DNA from: Lachnospiraceae bacterium
GTDB taxonomy: Bacteria; Bacillota; Clostridia; Lachnospirales; Lachnospiraceae
Length of the DNA: 61,079 bases
Direction of reading: 5' to 3'
Assembly (NCBI GenBank): GCA_017617545.1
Contig: JAFZVZ010000012.1
Location: 1-61,079 of the forward strand
Below the pieces are notes generated by a model that did not search any database, had not been told where the DNA came from, and was given only the letters and a program-made list of their open reading frames with translations. The number at the start of each line of letters is the position of its first letter. The first letter of the stretch is position 1. Position numbers and translations under genes: made by a program. Positions 8,715-15,827 of the stretch are shown here, piece by piece.

Positions 8715-9110
8715 TCACTCGATCTCGAACGAGAATTTTCCGTCCTCGCACTTGCCGTCCGTCTCGAGGATGATGTACACCGTGCCCTTCACAAGCTCAC
8801 CGCCGGAGGCCTCGACCGACTCCCCCGCATTGATGGTGAACAGTTCGTTCTTGGTTCCGTCACTGTCGTAGTACACGGTAAAGCAGCCGGTGCCGAGCTT
8901 CGCCGAATACTTGATCTTACGCCCTTCCTCACCGTCGCACTTCGCGGTGAAGACCATCGTTCCCTTCAGGCTGCCAAACGACACGCTGTCGCTGGTTGTG
9001 ACACATATGGAAGCGACATAGCTCGAGGTGTATCGGCCGCAGCCGGTCAAACCGAGGCAGGCTGCGATCATGATAACCGTTACTGCAATGATTCTGATGA
9101 TCCGTTTCAT
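8715..9110 (-). CDS. Small lipoprotein of unknown function
   Basis: 131 aa: a basic start (MKRIIRI), a hydrophobic core and lipobox LTGC near residue 20-24 give a lipoprotein signal peptide, so it should be anchored outside the membrane. The mature part (about 107 aa) appears to be a beta-rich single domain without recognised motifs. The 5' region is elaborate for such a small gene: promoter 9188-9216 with two identical palindromes just upstream, and a GC-rich leader of about 70 nt. It stands alone between terminator 8630-8666 and the upstream anti-sigma-like gene. Confidence 0.75.
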   Translation of the reverse strand: MKRIIRIIAVTVIMIAACLGLTGCGRYTSSYVASICVTTSDSVSFGSLKGTMVFTAKCDGEEGRKIKYSAKLGTGCFTVYYDSDGTKNELFTINAGESVEASGGELVKGTVYIILETDGKCEDGKFSFEIE

Positions 9111-9187
9111 ATTAGGCTCCTTTCGATGTCCCCACTCCCCTGTTCCGCCGGATTTTCACCGGCTGCCGGGCTCCTCTTTACGGTTTC

Positions 9188-9216
9188 ATCGTACACTGAG
9201 CCTTTCTTTGCAACAA
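9188..9216 (-). promoter_or_regulatory. Promoter of the small lipoprotein gene
   Basis: Minus strand TTGTTG (9211-9216), 17-bp spacer, TACGAT (9188-9193). The -35 begins one base downstream of the palindrome pair at 9218-9261. Confidence 0.55.
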
Positions 9217-9217
9217 G

Positions 9218-9261
9218 TGACCGCGGTCACATTTCCCGGGAACCGGGTATGACCGCGGTCA
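9218..9261. promoter_or_regulatory. Twin 12-bp palindromes upstream of the lipoprotein promoter
   Basis: TGACCGCGGTCA occurs exactly at 9218-9229 and again at 9250-9261, 32 bp centre to centre (about three helical turns). CCCGG-GAA-CCGGG lies between them. As DNA this looks like a pair of dimer-binding sites abutting the -35. As RNA the two copies could pair into one long hairpin and terminate the upstream anti-sigma transcript. Confidence 0.6.
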
Positions 9262-9296
9262 TATTTTCGCAGCACGTCTATGTCAGTTTCATCGGA

Positions 9297-10778
9297 TCAA
9301 TACCACTCCTCCGGCGTGCCCCGTAAGTCATACACCCACTTGCCGTGATACGCGCCGACTGCCTCAACGCGCCAGTCGCTGACCGGGACCGCATTGATTT
9401 TTTCAATCTCCGGCAGTTTTTCCAGTTCCTCGATCACCTTGTACGGTACCTGCAGGTACAGCGAGTGCACATACTCATACTCCGATTTGTATTGCTGATA
9501 CTGCGGGTATTTTTCGAAAAATGCTGCTTCCTGCTCACGCTCCCACACACCGGGAAGCGAGTTCTTCAGATCCCGGCCGGTGAGCCCCAACTCCACGCGG
9601 GGATCATCGTTGCTCACGGGATTCTCCTGTTCCTTCAGCCAGTTGTACGCGGCATACTCCTCCGGGTACTGCTCCCGGAACATCCTCTGCCCCTCCTCCC
9701 AGGCATCGCCGAAGATAACGTCGATGGGAACGATCTCATCAGCGTCGCGACATCCCGTCAGCTTCTCATCGAGTTTTCCGCTTCCGTCACCGCGGATGAT
9801 GTACGGGTTCTGCACCGGTTCCGGTTCCTTTGGCGGAAGTGCAGTGAAGCCCTCCAGCTCCTCCAGTTCGTCGTATGCCCACACGAAGAAGTAGGCATAG
9901 TTTTCGGACGGGATAAATCCTTCGATCTGCGATTTCGTCATCAGCACGATAACGCGATCGGTATCCGAGACGAGGATCGCGCCCATGTCGCAGATCCTGT
10001 CGATCTCCGGCTGCAGCAACGGTCTGGCAAACTCCCGCACATACTCGGGGCATCGGCTGATGATGTCCCGGATCTCGCTGATATAATTCCACTCCTCCTC
10101 GGTATGGGAAGCACGCCATATACCCTCAAAGATCACCCACGGATCATGCTGTTCGTAGTACTCATAATCTCTCGCCGCCTCGGGGTATTCCTTATAGTAC
10201 ACGTTTTTCACATAATCGTAGTAGTCTTTCTCGTATTGCACGATAGCCGGATCTTTCTCGTATTTTGCGACAAATTCATCATGGAACGTGTTGATTTTAT
10301 ACTGGTAATCAGGATAAAACTCGATCTCCACCGCAAAATACGTATCGTCATCCTTAACCATCTCCAGGGCTTCCTTCATTGATTGCGGATAGATTTCCAT
10401 GTACCCGTAATTGGGGAGGTATTCATCACGGGCAAAAGGGCTCATCGCCTTCAATGTAAACGTCGCCGTGTCCGGAAATACCGGTGTCGGCGTCAGGACT
10501 TCCGTCGGTTGCACAGGCTCCGTCGGCTGCGCGCTCTCTCCGGTCGGCTCTGCGGTTACTGCTGCGGTCGGCGTGGTTTCGCCCGCGCTGTTCGCAGGAT
10601 CCGTATTCCCGCGGTTCTTTCCGAACTTCTGATACAACGGGATCGTTGCCCCGATAATCACCACAAGCGCAGCAGCCCCGATCACCAGCTGCCACCGGTT
10701 TTTCTTTCTTCTTTGTTCCGCTTCATATTGCTCAGTTTTCGATTTGATCCTCTCAAAAATCTCCTTATGGTTTCTCAT
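9297..10778 (-). CDS. Membrane-anchored anti-sigma-like protein
   Basis: 493 aa: a cytoplasmic N-terminus of about 30 residues rich in Lys, Arg and Glu, one TM helix (LVIGAAALVVIIGATIPLY), a Thr/Pro/Glu-rich linker (about residues 55-100), then a large extracytoplasmic domain rich in Tyr, Glu and Asp with no recognised motif. It overlaps the 3' end of the ECF sigma gene by 14 bp. Together with the one-TM topology, this suggests it senses an envelope signal and restrains that sigma factor. No zinc anti-sigma HxxxCxxC motif is present. The linker type recurs in two other extracytoplasmic proteins of the window (15828-17222 and 19519-20916). Confidence 0.7.
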   Translation of the reverse strand: MRNHKEIFERIKSKTEQYEAEQRRKKNRWQLVIGAAALVVIIGATIPLYQKFGKNRGNTDPANSAGETTPTAAVTAEPTGESAQPTEPVQPTEVLTPTPVFPDTATFTLKAMSPFARDEYLPNYGYMEIYPQSMKEALEMVKDDDTYFAVEIEFYPDYQYKINTFHDEFVAKYEKDPAIVQYEKDYYDYVKNVYYKEYPEAARDYEYYEQHDPWVIFEGIWRASHTEEEWNYISEIRDIISRCPEYVREFARPLLQPEIDRICDMGAILVSDTDRVIVLMTKSQIEGFIPSENYAYFFVWAYDELEELEGFTALPPKEPEPVQNPYIIRGDGSGKLDEKLTGCRDADEIVPIDVIFGDAWEEGQRMFREQYPEEYAAYNWLKEQENPVSNDDPRVELGLTGRDLKNSLPGVWEREQEAAFFEKYPQYQQYKSEYEYVHSLYLQVPYKVIEELEKLPEIEKINAVPVSDWRVEAVGAYHGKWVYDLRGTPEEWY

Positions 10779-11319
10779 GGTATCCCTCCTTCGCCAGCTC
10801 CTCCCGAAGAGCAGCCCGGGCGCGCTTCAGCAGACCGTTCACGCTGTGGTTCGTCCGGTTCATCGCAAGTGCGATCTCCTTCACGCTCATGTCCTCACCG
10901 TACTTGAGCCAGAGCACACGGCGATACTCCTCCGGCAGCCGCTGCATGGCGCCGTGCAGCAGATGCTTTTCCTCCTCGCGGACGCACTCCTCCAAAGCCG
11001 TGCTGCCCTCCTGCGCGAACTTCGCCAGATCCTCCCCCGAAACCGGCATCTCGCGATGTGTCTTCCGCAGATAATACAGCGCGTTGTTCCGCCCGATGGC
11101 ATACAGCCAGGTCTTGAACGAGGATTTTCCGTCAAATGACGGTCTCTTCGTCGTCAGCGTGAGGAGCGTCTCCTCCGCCATGTCCTCCGCGTCCTGCGGG
11201 TTGTTCAGATAGCGGTTCAGATAGAGAACAAGGCCGTCATAATAGGCATCGATGATCTCCATCAGACCGTCCCAGTCTCCGGCCAGAAAACGGCGGTAGC
11301 TACTTGCGCCGTCATCCAT
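10765..11319 (-). CDS. ECF-type RNA polymerase sigma factor
   Basis: 184 aa. Region 2 (NPQDAEDMAEETLLTLTTKRPSFDGKSSFKTWLYAIGRNNALYYLRK) and region 4 (LPEEYRRVLWLKYGEDMSVKEIALAMNRTNHSVNGLLKRARAALREEL, a helix-turn-helix) are clear. The ATG at 11319 follows GGGGGTGAGG; a GTG at 11328 is in frame but lies inside that ribosome binding site. It is translationally coupled to the downstream anti-sigma-like gene. A perfect 16-bp palindrome, CATTTTCCGGAAAATG, lies about 70-90 bp upstream and may take part in control. Confidence 0.9.
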   Translation of the reverse strand: MDDGASSYRRFLAGDWDGLMEIIDAYYDGLVLYLNRYLNNPQDAEDMAEETLLTLTTKRPSFDGKSSFKTWLYAIGRNNALYYLRKTHREMPVSGEDLAKFAQEGSTALEECVREEEKHLLHGAMQRLPEEYRRVLWLKYGEDMSVKEIALAMNRTNHSVNGLLKRARAALREELAKEGYHEKP

Positions 11320-11389
11320 CGTCCTCACCCCCTATCTGTCTTTTTCTTGCCCTTCTACTCCTTAGTTGCAGCAATGCGGAATAATAGTC

Positions 11390-11405
11390 ACATCATTTTC
11401 CGGAA
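11390..11405. promoter_or_regulatory. 16-bp palindrome upstream of the ECF sigma gene
   Basis: CATTTTCCGGAAAATG is a perfect palindrome in the sigma-factor leader, within a few bases of 11390-11405. It consists of two abutting inverted copies of the octamer over-represented in this window, and lies just upstream of a TATTAT -10-like sequence. Confidence 0.5.
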
Positions 11406-11554
11406 AATGAAAAAACATCTCCGAAACAAAACCGAGGCTGCGTCTGTTAGCATCTGCCGGCGGGGATACCATCCCATCCGATTCAGTATACCATACAAAC
11501 GCAACCTCGCGCAATGTCATAATATTACTTGAATTTTACTTGTTTTATGCAGTT

Positions 11555-12133
11555 CTACTGCTGTAGATTATCTTTGATGAACGGTTTGACTCTCCGTGCG
11601 ACAAGCACCGCCACCGCCATTTTGACAAGGTCCGGCACGATGAACGGGAACACGCACCAGCCGAGCACCGTCATCACGCCGACCGGCCCCTTGCTGCCGA
11701 TGTACACGTACATAAACCACGCCGTGCCAAACGCGTAGCAGACGGTCAGTCCGACCAGAAGCGCCGCGATCTTCACCGACTGCTTCTCGCCGAGCAGCTT
11801 CGTGAACAGCATGTACAGAAGACCCATGAAGATAAAGCCGATGATGTAGCCGCCGGTGCTCCCGAGAAGGACGCCGAATCCGCTGTTGAACCCTGAAAAT
11901 ACGGGCACGCCCACGGCGCCGAGCATGATGTACACCAGCACCGACATGGTTCCGCGCAATCCGCCCAGAAGCAGCAGCACCGCAAACACGGCAAACGTCT
12001 GCAGCGTGAACGGCACCGTCGTCGGTATGGTGATCCACGCGCCCACGGTGATCAGCGCCGCTCCGATGGCGATATAAACAAGATCCAGCGTGCGCATTGC
12101 CGTGCCGGTTCGTCTGACTGAAGCAGATGGCAT
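11555..12133 (-). CDS. bioY: Biotin transporter substrate-binding component BioY
   Basis: 192-aa integral membrane S component of an ECF-type biotin importer. The family pattern is clear: six hydrophobic helices, PFTLQTFAVF near the first third, the GSTGGYIIGF motif that precedes the biotin site, and a C-terminal PDLVKMAVA. It would work with shared EcfA/EcfT energy-coupling proteins encoded elsewhere, or alone at low affinity. GGAG lies 9-10 bases before the ATG. The promoter is at 12238-12266, and a stem-loop (12152-12181) sits between promoter and ribosome binding site. No BirA-box-like repeat was found. Confidence 0.92.
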   Translation of the reverse strand: MPSASVRRTGTAMRTLDLVYIAIGAALITVGAWITIPTTVPFTLQTFAVFAVLLLLGGLRGTMSVLVYIMLGAVGVPVFSGFNSGFGVLLGSTGGYIIGFIFMGLLYMLFTKLLGEKQSVKIAALLVGLTVCYAFGTAWFMYVYIGSKGPVGVMTVLGWCVFPFIVPDLVKMAVAVLVARRVKPFIKDNLQQ

Positions 12134-12151
12134 AGTTGATTACTCCTTATC

Positions 12152-12181
12152 AAAGCCGGAGACACGTCCGCCTCCGGCTTT
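12152..12181 (-). terminator. Hairpin in the bioY leader
   Basis: Perfect 10-bp stem AAAGCCGGAG / CTCCGGCTTT with a 10-nt loop, ending 5 nt before the bioY ribosome binding site on the minus strand and followed by only TTT. It may terminate read-through from tldE, or act as an attenuator or stabiliser of the bioY mRNA. Confidence 0.5.
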
Positions 12182-12237
12182 GTTGCTGTTTTGTTTATGT
12201 GTTACGCGGATCTGCCGATCGCAGTCCGTGCCACTCT

Positions 12238-12266
12238 TTTATACCACAGGATCCGTTTCCTGACAA
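12238..12266 (-). promoter_or_regulatory. bioY promoter
   Basis: Minus strand TTGTCA (12261-12266), 17-bp spacer, TATAAA (12238-12243), located between tldE and bioY. Confidence 0.75.
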
Positions 12267-12269
12267 CAC

Positions 12270-13568
12270 CTATTTACCGGAGATCACAATCCCGTTGAAG
12301 GCGATGTACGGAACAACCGAAGCACCGTCGCAGAGCTGCTCCTTCGAGATCGCTCGGATATCGGCAAATATGCTGCCGAGATTCCCGTTGACCATCGTCT
12401 CCATAACGGCGTCGGTGACCTTGCCGTTTTCGATGAGGAAGCTGTTCTTCGCGACGCCGGAAAATTCACCGTTCGTACCGGGCTGTCCGCCGGAGAAAGA
12501 CCCCATCAAAAGGCCGTGATCAACCGATGCGATGATATCCTCAAGCGCCGAATCACCGGGCTCCACCACAACGTCTGAACCGGTATTTTTGATCATCGGC
12601 CGTCCGGTCTTGTTGGACGCGTAGAGGTTTAGCATGTGCGTCTTCAGCACGCCGTGATCGAAGATCGTCACATCCTCCGTGCGGAAGCCGTCCTGCGTTC
12701 CGCGCTCTCCGACAACAATTCTCTCATCGAACGGTTTGAGCGCAACTGTAAGCTTCTCGTCCGCAACCTTCTCGCCGACCTTGTCAAGCCACTGGCTCGT
12801 ACCGTCGATGATCACATTGTTGCCGATATAATTGCTCATCAGCATGTACAAAAACTGCGTGACACAGCTCGGCGTCATGATCACTGTTCCCTCAAACTTG
12901 CCCTCCACGGACTTCGTATCGAGACTGTTCTGCGTGTCCTCCAGCTGCTTGCGCACATCGCACATATCGATAAACGGCGTATCCAGATCCTTCGTACAGA
13001 AACCGCATCCGTTCATGCCGGTCGTGCGCTCTCCGTCGACCGCGCTGAACTCCACCATGAACTCATACTGACCGCTGAAATCCTCAAACTCCGTCCCGTT
13101 CGTGTTGCGGCTGATCCAGTGCGAGCGGTCAAACGATGCCCCGCCCATCATGATACGGATCTTCGGATACTCCTTCTCAACCGCGTCAAGAAACTCCTTG
13201 GTTCTCTCGAAGAAGCGATCCATGTCCGGCTCATACACGCCCTGACGGAACACCTCTTTGCCCTGGTCCGGCGCAAAATCATGACACGGATCCTCCTCCG
13301 CGGACTCCGCTGCCGCGATGCCGTCATCCGCCAGCTTCGCAAGGCCCTCCTCAGAGATATCATTGCCGCTCACGCTGCCCATTCTGGCCCCGTGGAACAC
13401 CTTCAACGATCCGAAGTTGTTGAACACCGTGCGCATCAGCTTGAAGGAGGTGCCCTCAATGTTCAGCTCCTGCTTCTCCGACTGCACCAGAGTGTATGTG
13501 TATTTGTCGACATTTTTCGACTGTAAGATCGCGTCAAAACTGTCCGCGATCGCTCTGATCTCACTCAT
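12270..13568 (-). CDS. tldE: TldE/PmbA-family protein (metalloprotease partner subunit)
   Basis: 432 aa, the non-catalytic partner of TldD. In known systems the TldD/TldE heterodimer degrades unfolded or modified peptides and matures some ribosomally made peptides. Family features are visible (RMGSVSGNDISEEGLAKLA; FEGTVIMTPSCVTQF; GLLMGSFSGGQPGTNGEFSGVAKNSFLIENG), but the HExxxH motif of TldD is absent. The start at 13568 follows GGGGAGGACAGAAT; an ATG at 13598 would overlap the tldD stop region without its own site. It lies 19 bp after tldD in one operon. Confidence 0.85.
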   Translation of the reverse strand: MSEIRAIADSFDAILQSKNVDKYTYTLVQSEKQELNIEGTSFKLMRTVFNNFGSLKVFHGARMGSVSGNDISEEGLAKLADDGIAAAESAEEDPCHDFAPDQGKEVFRQGVYEPDMDRFFERTKEFLDAVEKEYPKIRIMMGGASFDRSHWISRNTNGTEFEDFSGQYEFMVEFSAVDGERTTGMNGCGFCTKDLDTPFIDMCDVRKQLEDTQNSLDTKSVEGKFEGTVIMTPSCVTQFLYMLMSNYIGNNVIIDGTSQWLDKVGEKVADEKLTVALKPFDERIVVGERGTQDGFRTEDVTIFDHGVLKTHMLNLYASNKTGRPMIKNTGSDVVVEPGDSALEDIIASVDHGLLMGSFSGGQPGTNGEFSGVAKNSFLIENGKVTDAVMETMVNGNLGSIFADIRAISKEQLCDGASVVPYIAFNGIVISGK

Positions 13569-13587
13569 ATTCTGTCCTCCCCTTTCC

Positions 13588-14973
13588 TTATCGTCCACCG
13601 ATCATGATCTTGCAGCGCAGATGAGGTCCGCCCATGCTGACTGCCATCGGCTGCTTCTTGCCGCAGAAGCCGCTGCCGCTCCACTCCACCTTGTCGGAGG
13701 CCATGTCCACGGTCTTCAGCATGTCGAACGCTACGCCGGACACGGTCGTGTCGAGAAGCGCACGCCCGAGCTTGCCGTTCTTGATCTCATAGCCGCAGGT
13801 CACACCGAACATGAACTCGCCCGTGAGGTCAGCCTGGCCGTTGCCGGAATCGATCAGATAGTAACCGTCATCCACCGACGCGATCAGCTCTTCCACAGTG
13901 TTCTTACCGGGCAGAATGCACGTATTTCTCATGCGGATCAGCGGTTCGTCGGAGAAGTTCCAGCCTCTCGCATTGCCTACGGGAGTCATCCCGTACTCCG
14001 CCGCGCTCTCACGGTCATTCATATAACCGACCAGGATACCATCCTTGATCAGCACAGCGTCCTCCGCCTTCGTACCTTCATCGTCCAGATATACGGGGAG
14101 ATCCGCCGGCTTTCCGTCGTACGTGTGTGCAAAATCCACCATCGTCACAAGGTCGGAAGCCACCCTCTTCCCGAGGTTCGGTCCCGCGACACTGCCGCCG
14201 CGAACGAGATCGGCTTCCACGGTGTGTCCTACCGCCTCATGCGCCAGCATACCGCCCATCATGCCGCCCAGCACAACCGTCTTGTAGCCGGCCTCCGCGT
14301 AAACGCCCTCCTTCTTGTCCATCAGGCGCTTGTACAGCTCCTCGATCTGCGGATACAGCGTCTCCGGATTCGTAAAATGATCATAGAAACTTCCGGAACC
14401 TCCCAACGCTTTAAACATCTCCACCGGCACGCCGTCCTTCGTCTCCGCACTCATCATGACGTAAACATAGCAGCGCGGTGATACGATATGCCCGTTGAAC
14501 GCATCGGACGTGTAGATGATCTTGTCAAGGGAATCCTCCGTGTATACCACGGTACGGCTTGCCAGATCCGGGTACGTCTTCGCAATGTGATCATCGATCG
14601 TACGGCACAATTCAATGATCAGCTTCTGTTCAACATCGACAATCTGTCCGTACAGCGGAATCGTCCCGGTTCCGAACGACGCGGGAAGCGCCGTTTTGCT
14701 GTCCGAATGACGTCCGAGTAAAAGCGCGTTGTCCGTCGCCGCCTTGATCACCTTCTCTGCCGCCTCCGGTGTATACTCCGCCACGGACGCAAACCCGAAC
14801 TTACCGTCACGGTTTACGCGCGCGCTCACGCCTTTTGATTCGCTGCGCGCGTTCTGTACCAGATTTCCTTTCATGATCACGACTCTGCGCGAACGGTTTT
14901 CCTGACCGCGCAAAACCGTCTGTACACCGTCGGCAAACAGTGCACACTTGGATTGCAATACATCCTGTAACAT
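13588..14973 (-). CDS. tldD: TldD-family metalloprotease
   Basis: 461 aa with the zinc-binding HExxxH motif in GGMLAHEAVGHTVEADL, followed by the TldD region DEGTKAEDAVLIKDGILVGYMNDRESA and C-terminal FMFGVTCGYEIKNGKLG. It is the catalytic subunit of the TldD/E protease and acts in the cytoplasm. The start at 14973 follows AAGGAGGAATGTT; the ATG at 15030 would add 19 unrelated residues. First gene of the tldD-tldE pair; its promoter (15044-15072) overlaps the terminator of the toxin-antitoxin operon. Confidence 0.9.
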   Translation of the reverse strand: MLQDVLQSKCALFADGVQTVLRGQENRSRRVVIMKGNLVQNARSESKGVSARVNRDGKFGFASVAEYTPEAAEKVIKAATDNALLLGRHSDSKTALPASFGTGTIPLYGQIVDVEQKLIIELCRTIDDHIAKTYPDLASRTVVYTEDSLDKIIYTSDAFNGHIVSPRCYVYVMMSAETKDGVPVEMFKALGGSGSFYDHFTNPETLYPQIEELYKRLMDKKEGVYAEAGYKTVVLGGMMGGMLAHEAVGHTVEADLVRGGSVAGPNLGKRVASDLVTMVDFAHTYDGKPADLPVYLDDEGTKAEDAVLIKDGILVGYMNDRESAAEYGMTPVGNARGWNFSDEPLIRMRNTCILPGKNTVEELIASVDDGYYLIDSGNGQADLTGEFMFGVTCGYEIKNGKLGRALLDTTVSGVAFDMLKTVDMASDKVEWSGSGFCGKKQPMAVSMGGPHLRCKIMIGGR

Positions 14974-15043
14974 AACATTCCTCCTTAATTCTTTCGGCCG
15001 CTGCCACTCCCCACACGATCGTGAATGCAACCGCCGTTAAGGT

Positions 15044-15072
15044 ATTATACCACGAAAAAACCGCTCGCACAA
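15044..15072 (-). promoter_or_regulatory. tldD promoter embedded in the higA terminator
   Basis: Minus strand TTGTGC (15067-15072), 17-bp spacer, TATAAT (15044-15049). The spacer is formed by the 3' arm and T-run of terminator 15058-15101. Confidence 0.7.
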
Positions 15073-15101
15073 TCGACGAAACTGTCAATCGCGAGCGGTT
15101 T
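15058..15101 (-). terminator. Terminator of the higB-higA operon
   Basis: Minus strand stem AAACCGCTCGC / GCGAGCGGTTT (11 bp), 22-nt loop, followed by TTT. It is the first hairpin after the antitoxin gene. Confidence 0.85.
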
Positions 15102-15123
15102 ATTTCTACGGTTCGATGAAGAA

Positions 15124-15426
15124 TTACTCTTCTGCGACGCGGCAGGGCTGAATGGAATTAATATCCTCTTCAATCGTTGCCTTCAGATTTCGCAGTTCTA
15201 TATCGTTCTGCATATCCAGAAAATACCTCTCCGTAACACCAAAATACTTTGACAACCGTAGAGCCGTGTCGGCTGATATCTTTCTCCTGTCGTGCAGTAT
15301 ATCCTGGATACGCGACACCGGAACATGAATATCCGTTGCCAAACGATACGCGGAAATCCCGTTTGGAGTCATGAACTCTTCCAGAAGGATCTCTCCTATC
15401 GTCGGTGTCTTAATCAGATAATCCAT
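15124..15426 (-). CDS. higA: HigA-family antitoxin (XRE)
   Basis: 100 aa with an XRE helix-turn-helix (about residues 10-65: GEILLEEFMTPNGISAYRLATDIHVPVSRIQDIL, then ADTALRLSKYFG), typical of HigA/VapI antitoxins that bind the toxin and repress their own operon. The start at 15426 follows GGGGGAGATGCT; the longer ORF upstream has no ribosome binding site. It lies 47 bp after the toxin gene, in the toxin-first order of HigBA systems. Confidence 0.88.
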   Translation of the reverse strand: MDYLIKTPTIGEILLEEFMTPNGISAYRLATDIHVPVSRIQDILHDRRKISADTALRLSKYFGVTERYFLDMQNDIELRNLKATIEEDINSIQPCRVAEE

Positions 15427-15473
15427 AGCATCTCCCCCTTCCGCCAAGACATGTAACACAAAAGTTACTTTCG

Positions 15474-15755
15474 TCAGTGATAATCAACGATTTCAACAGC
15501 ATAAAAATCCTTGCCATCCGCACGAAAACATATCCGATACTGATCATTGATTCGAATGCTGTATTGCCCCTTTCTGTCCCCGGCTAACCGTTCCAGGCGA
15601 TTGGCCGGCGGGACTGCCAGATCCTCCAAAGTTCCTGCATTATCCATCATGATCAGTTTTCGAAGCGCGATACGCTGAATTGTTGCGGGTAACTTTTTCG
15701 AAAAATGCTGATTATATATTCTCTCAGTCTCTTTGTCTGCAAACCCCTTTATCAT
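15474..15755 (-). CDS. higB: HigB/RelE-superfamily toxin
   Basis: 93 aa. The family pattern MIKGFADKETERIYN, LPATIQRIALRKL, LAVPPANRLERL and YSIRINDQYRICFR matches HigB-type ribosome-dependent mRNA interferases. The ATG at 15755 is the usual HigB start; a GTG at 15770 lies inside the -10 element and cannot be transcribed. The -10 is only six bases before this ATG, so the mRNA should be leaderless or nearly so. The antitoxin, by contrast, has a strong ribosome binding site. Confidence 0.88.
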   Translation of the reverse strand: MIKGFADKETERIYNQHFSKKLPATIQRIALRKLIMMDNAGTLEDLAVPPANRLERLAGDRKGQYSIRINDQYRICFRADGKDFYAVEIVDYH

Positions 15756-15761
15756 GTCTTG

Positions 15762-15790
15762 ATTATACACGCGTTACGTGTACATGTCAA
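15762..15790 (-). promoter_or_regulatory. higBA promoter with internal operator
   Basis: Minus strand TTGACA (15785-15790), 17-bp spacer, TATAAT (15762-15767). The spacer contains ACACG-TAACG-CGTGT, an inverted repeat suited to HigA autorepression. CATGTACA occurs twice at and upstream of the -35. Confidence 0.85.
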
Positions 15791-15827
15791 GAATGTACAT
15801 GATTTTCGTGTTACTTTTTCTGTTTGC

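Noticed and set aside
7310-8773. 487-codon plus-strand ORF
   Set aside because: Antisense to the 5'-nucleotidase gene with all metal-site motifs; the plus product is a low-complexity Arg/Val/Leu/Asp sequence.
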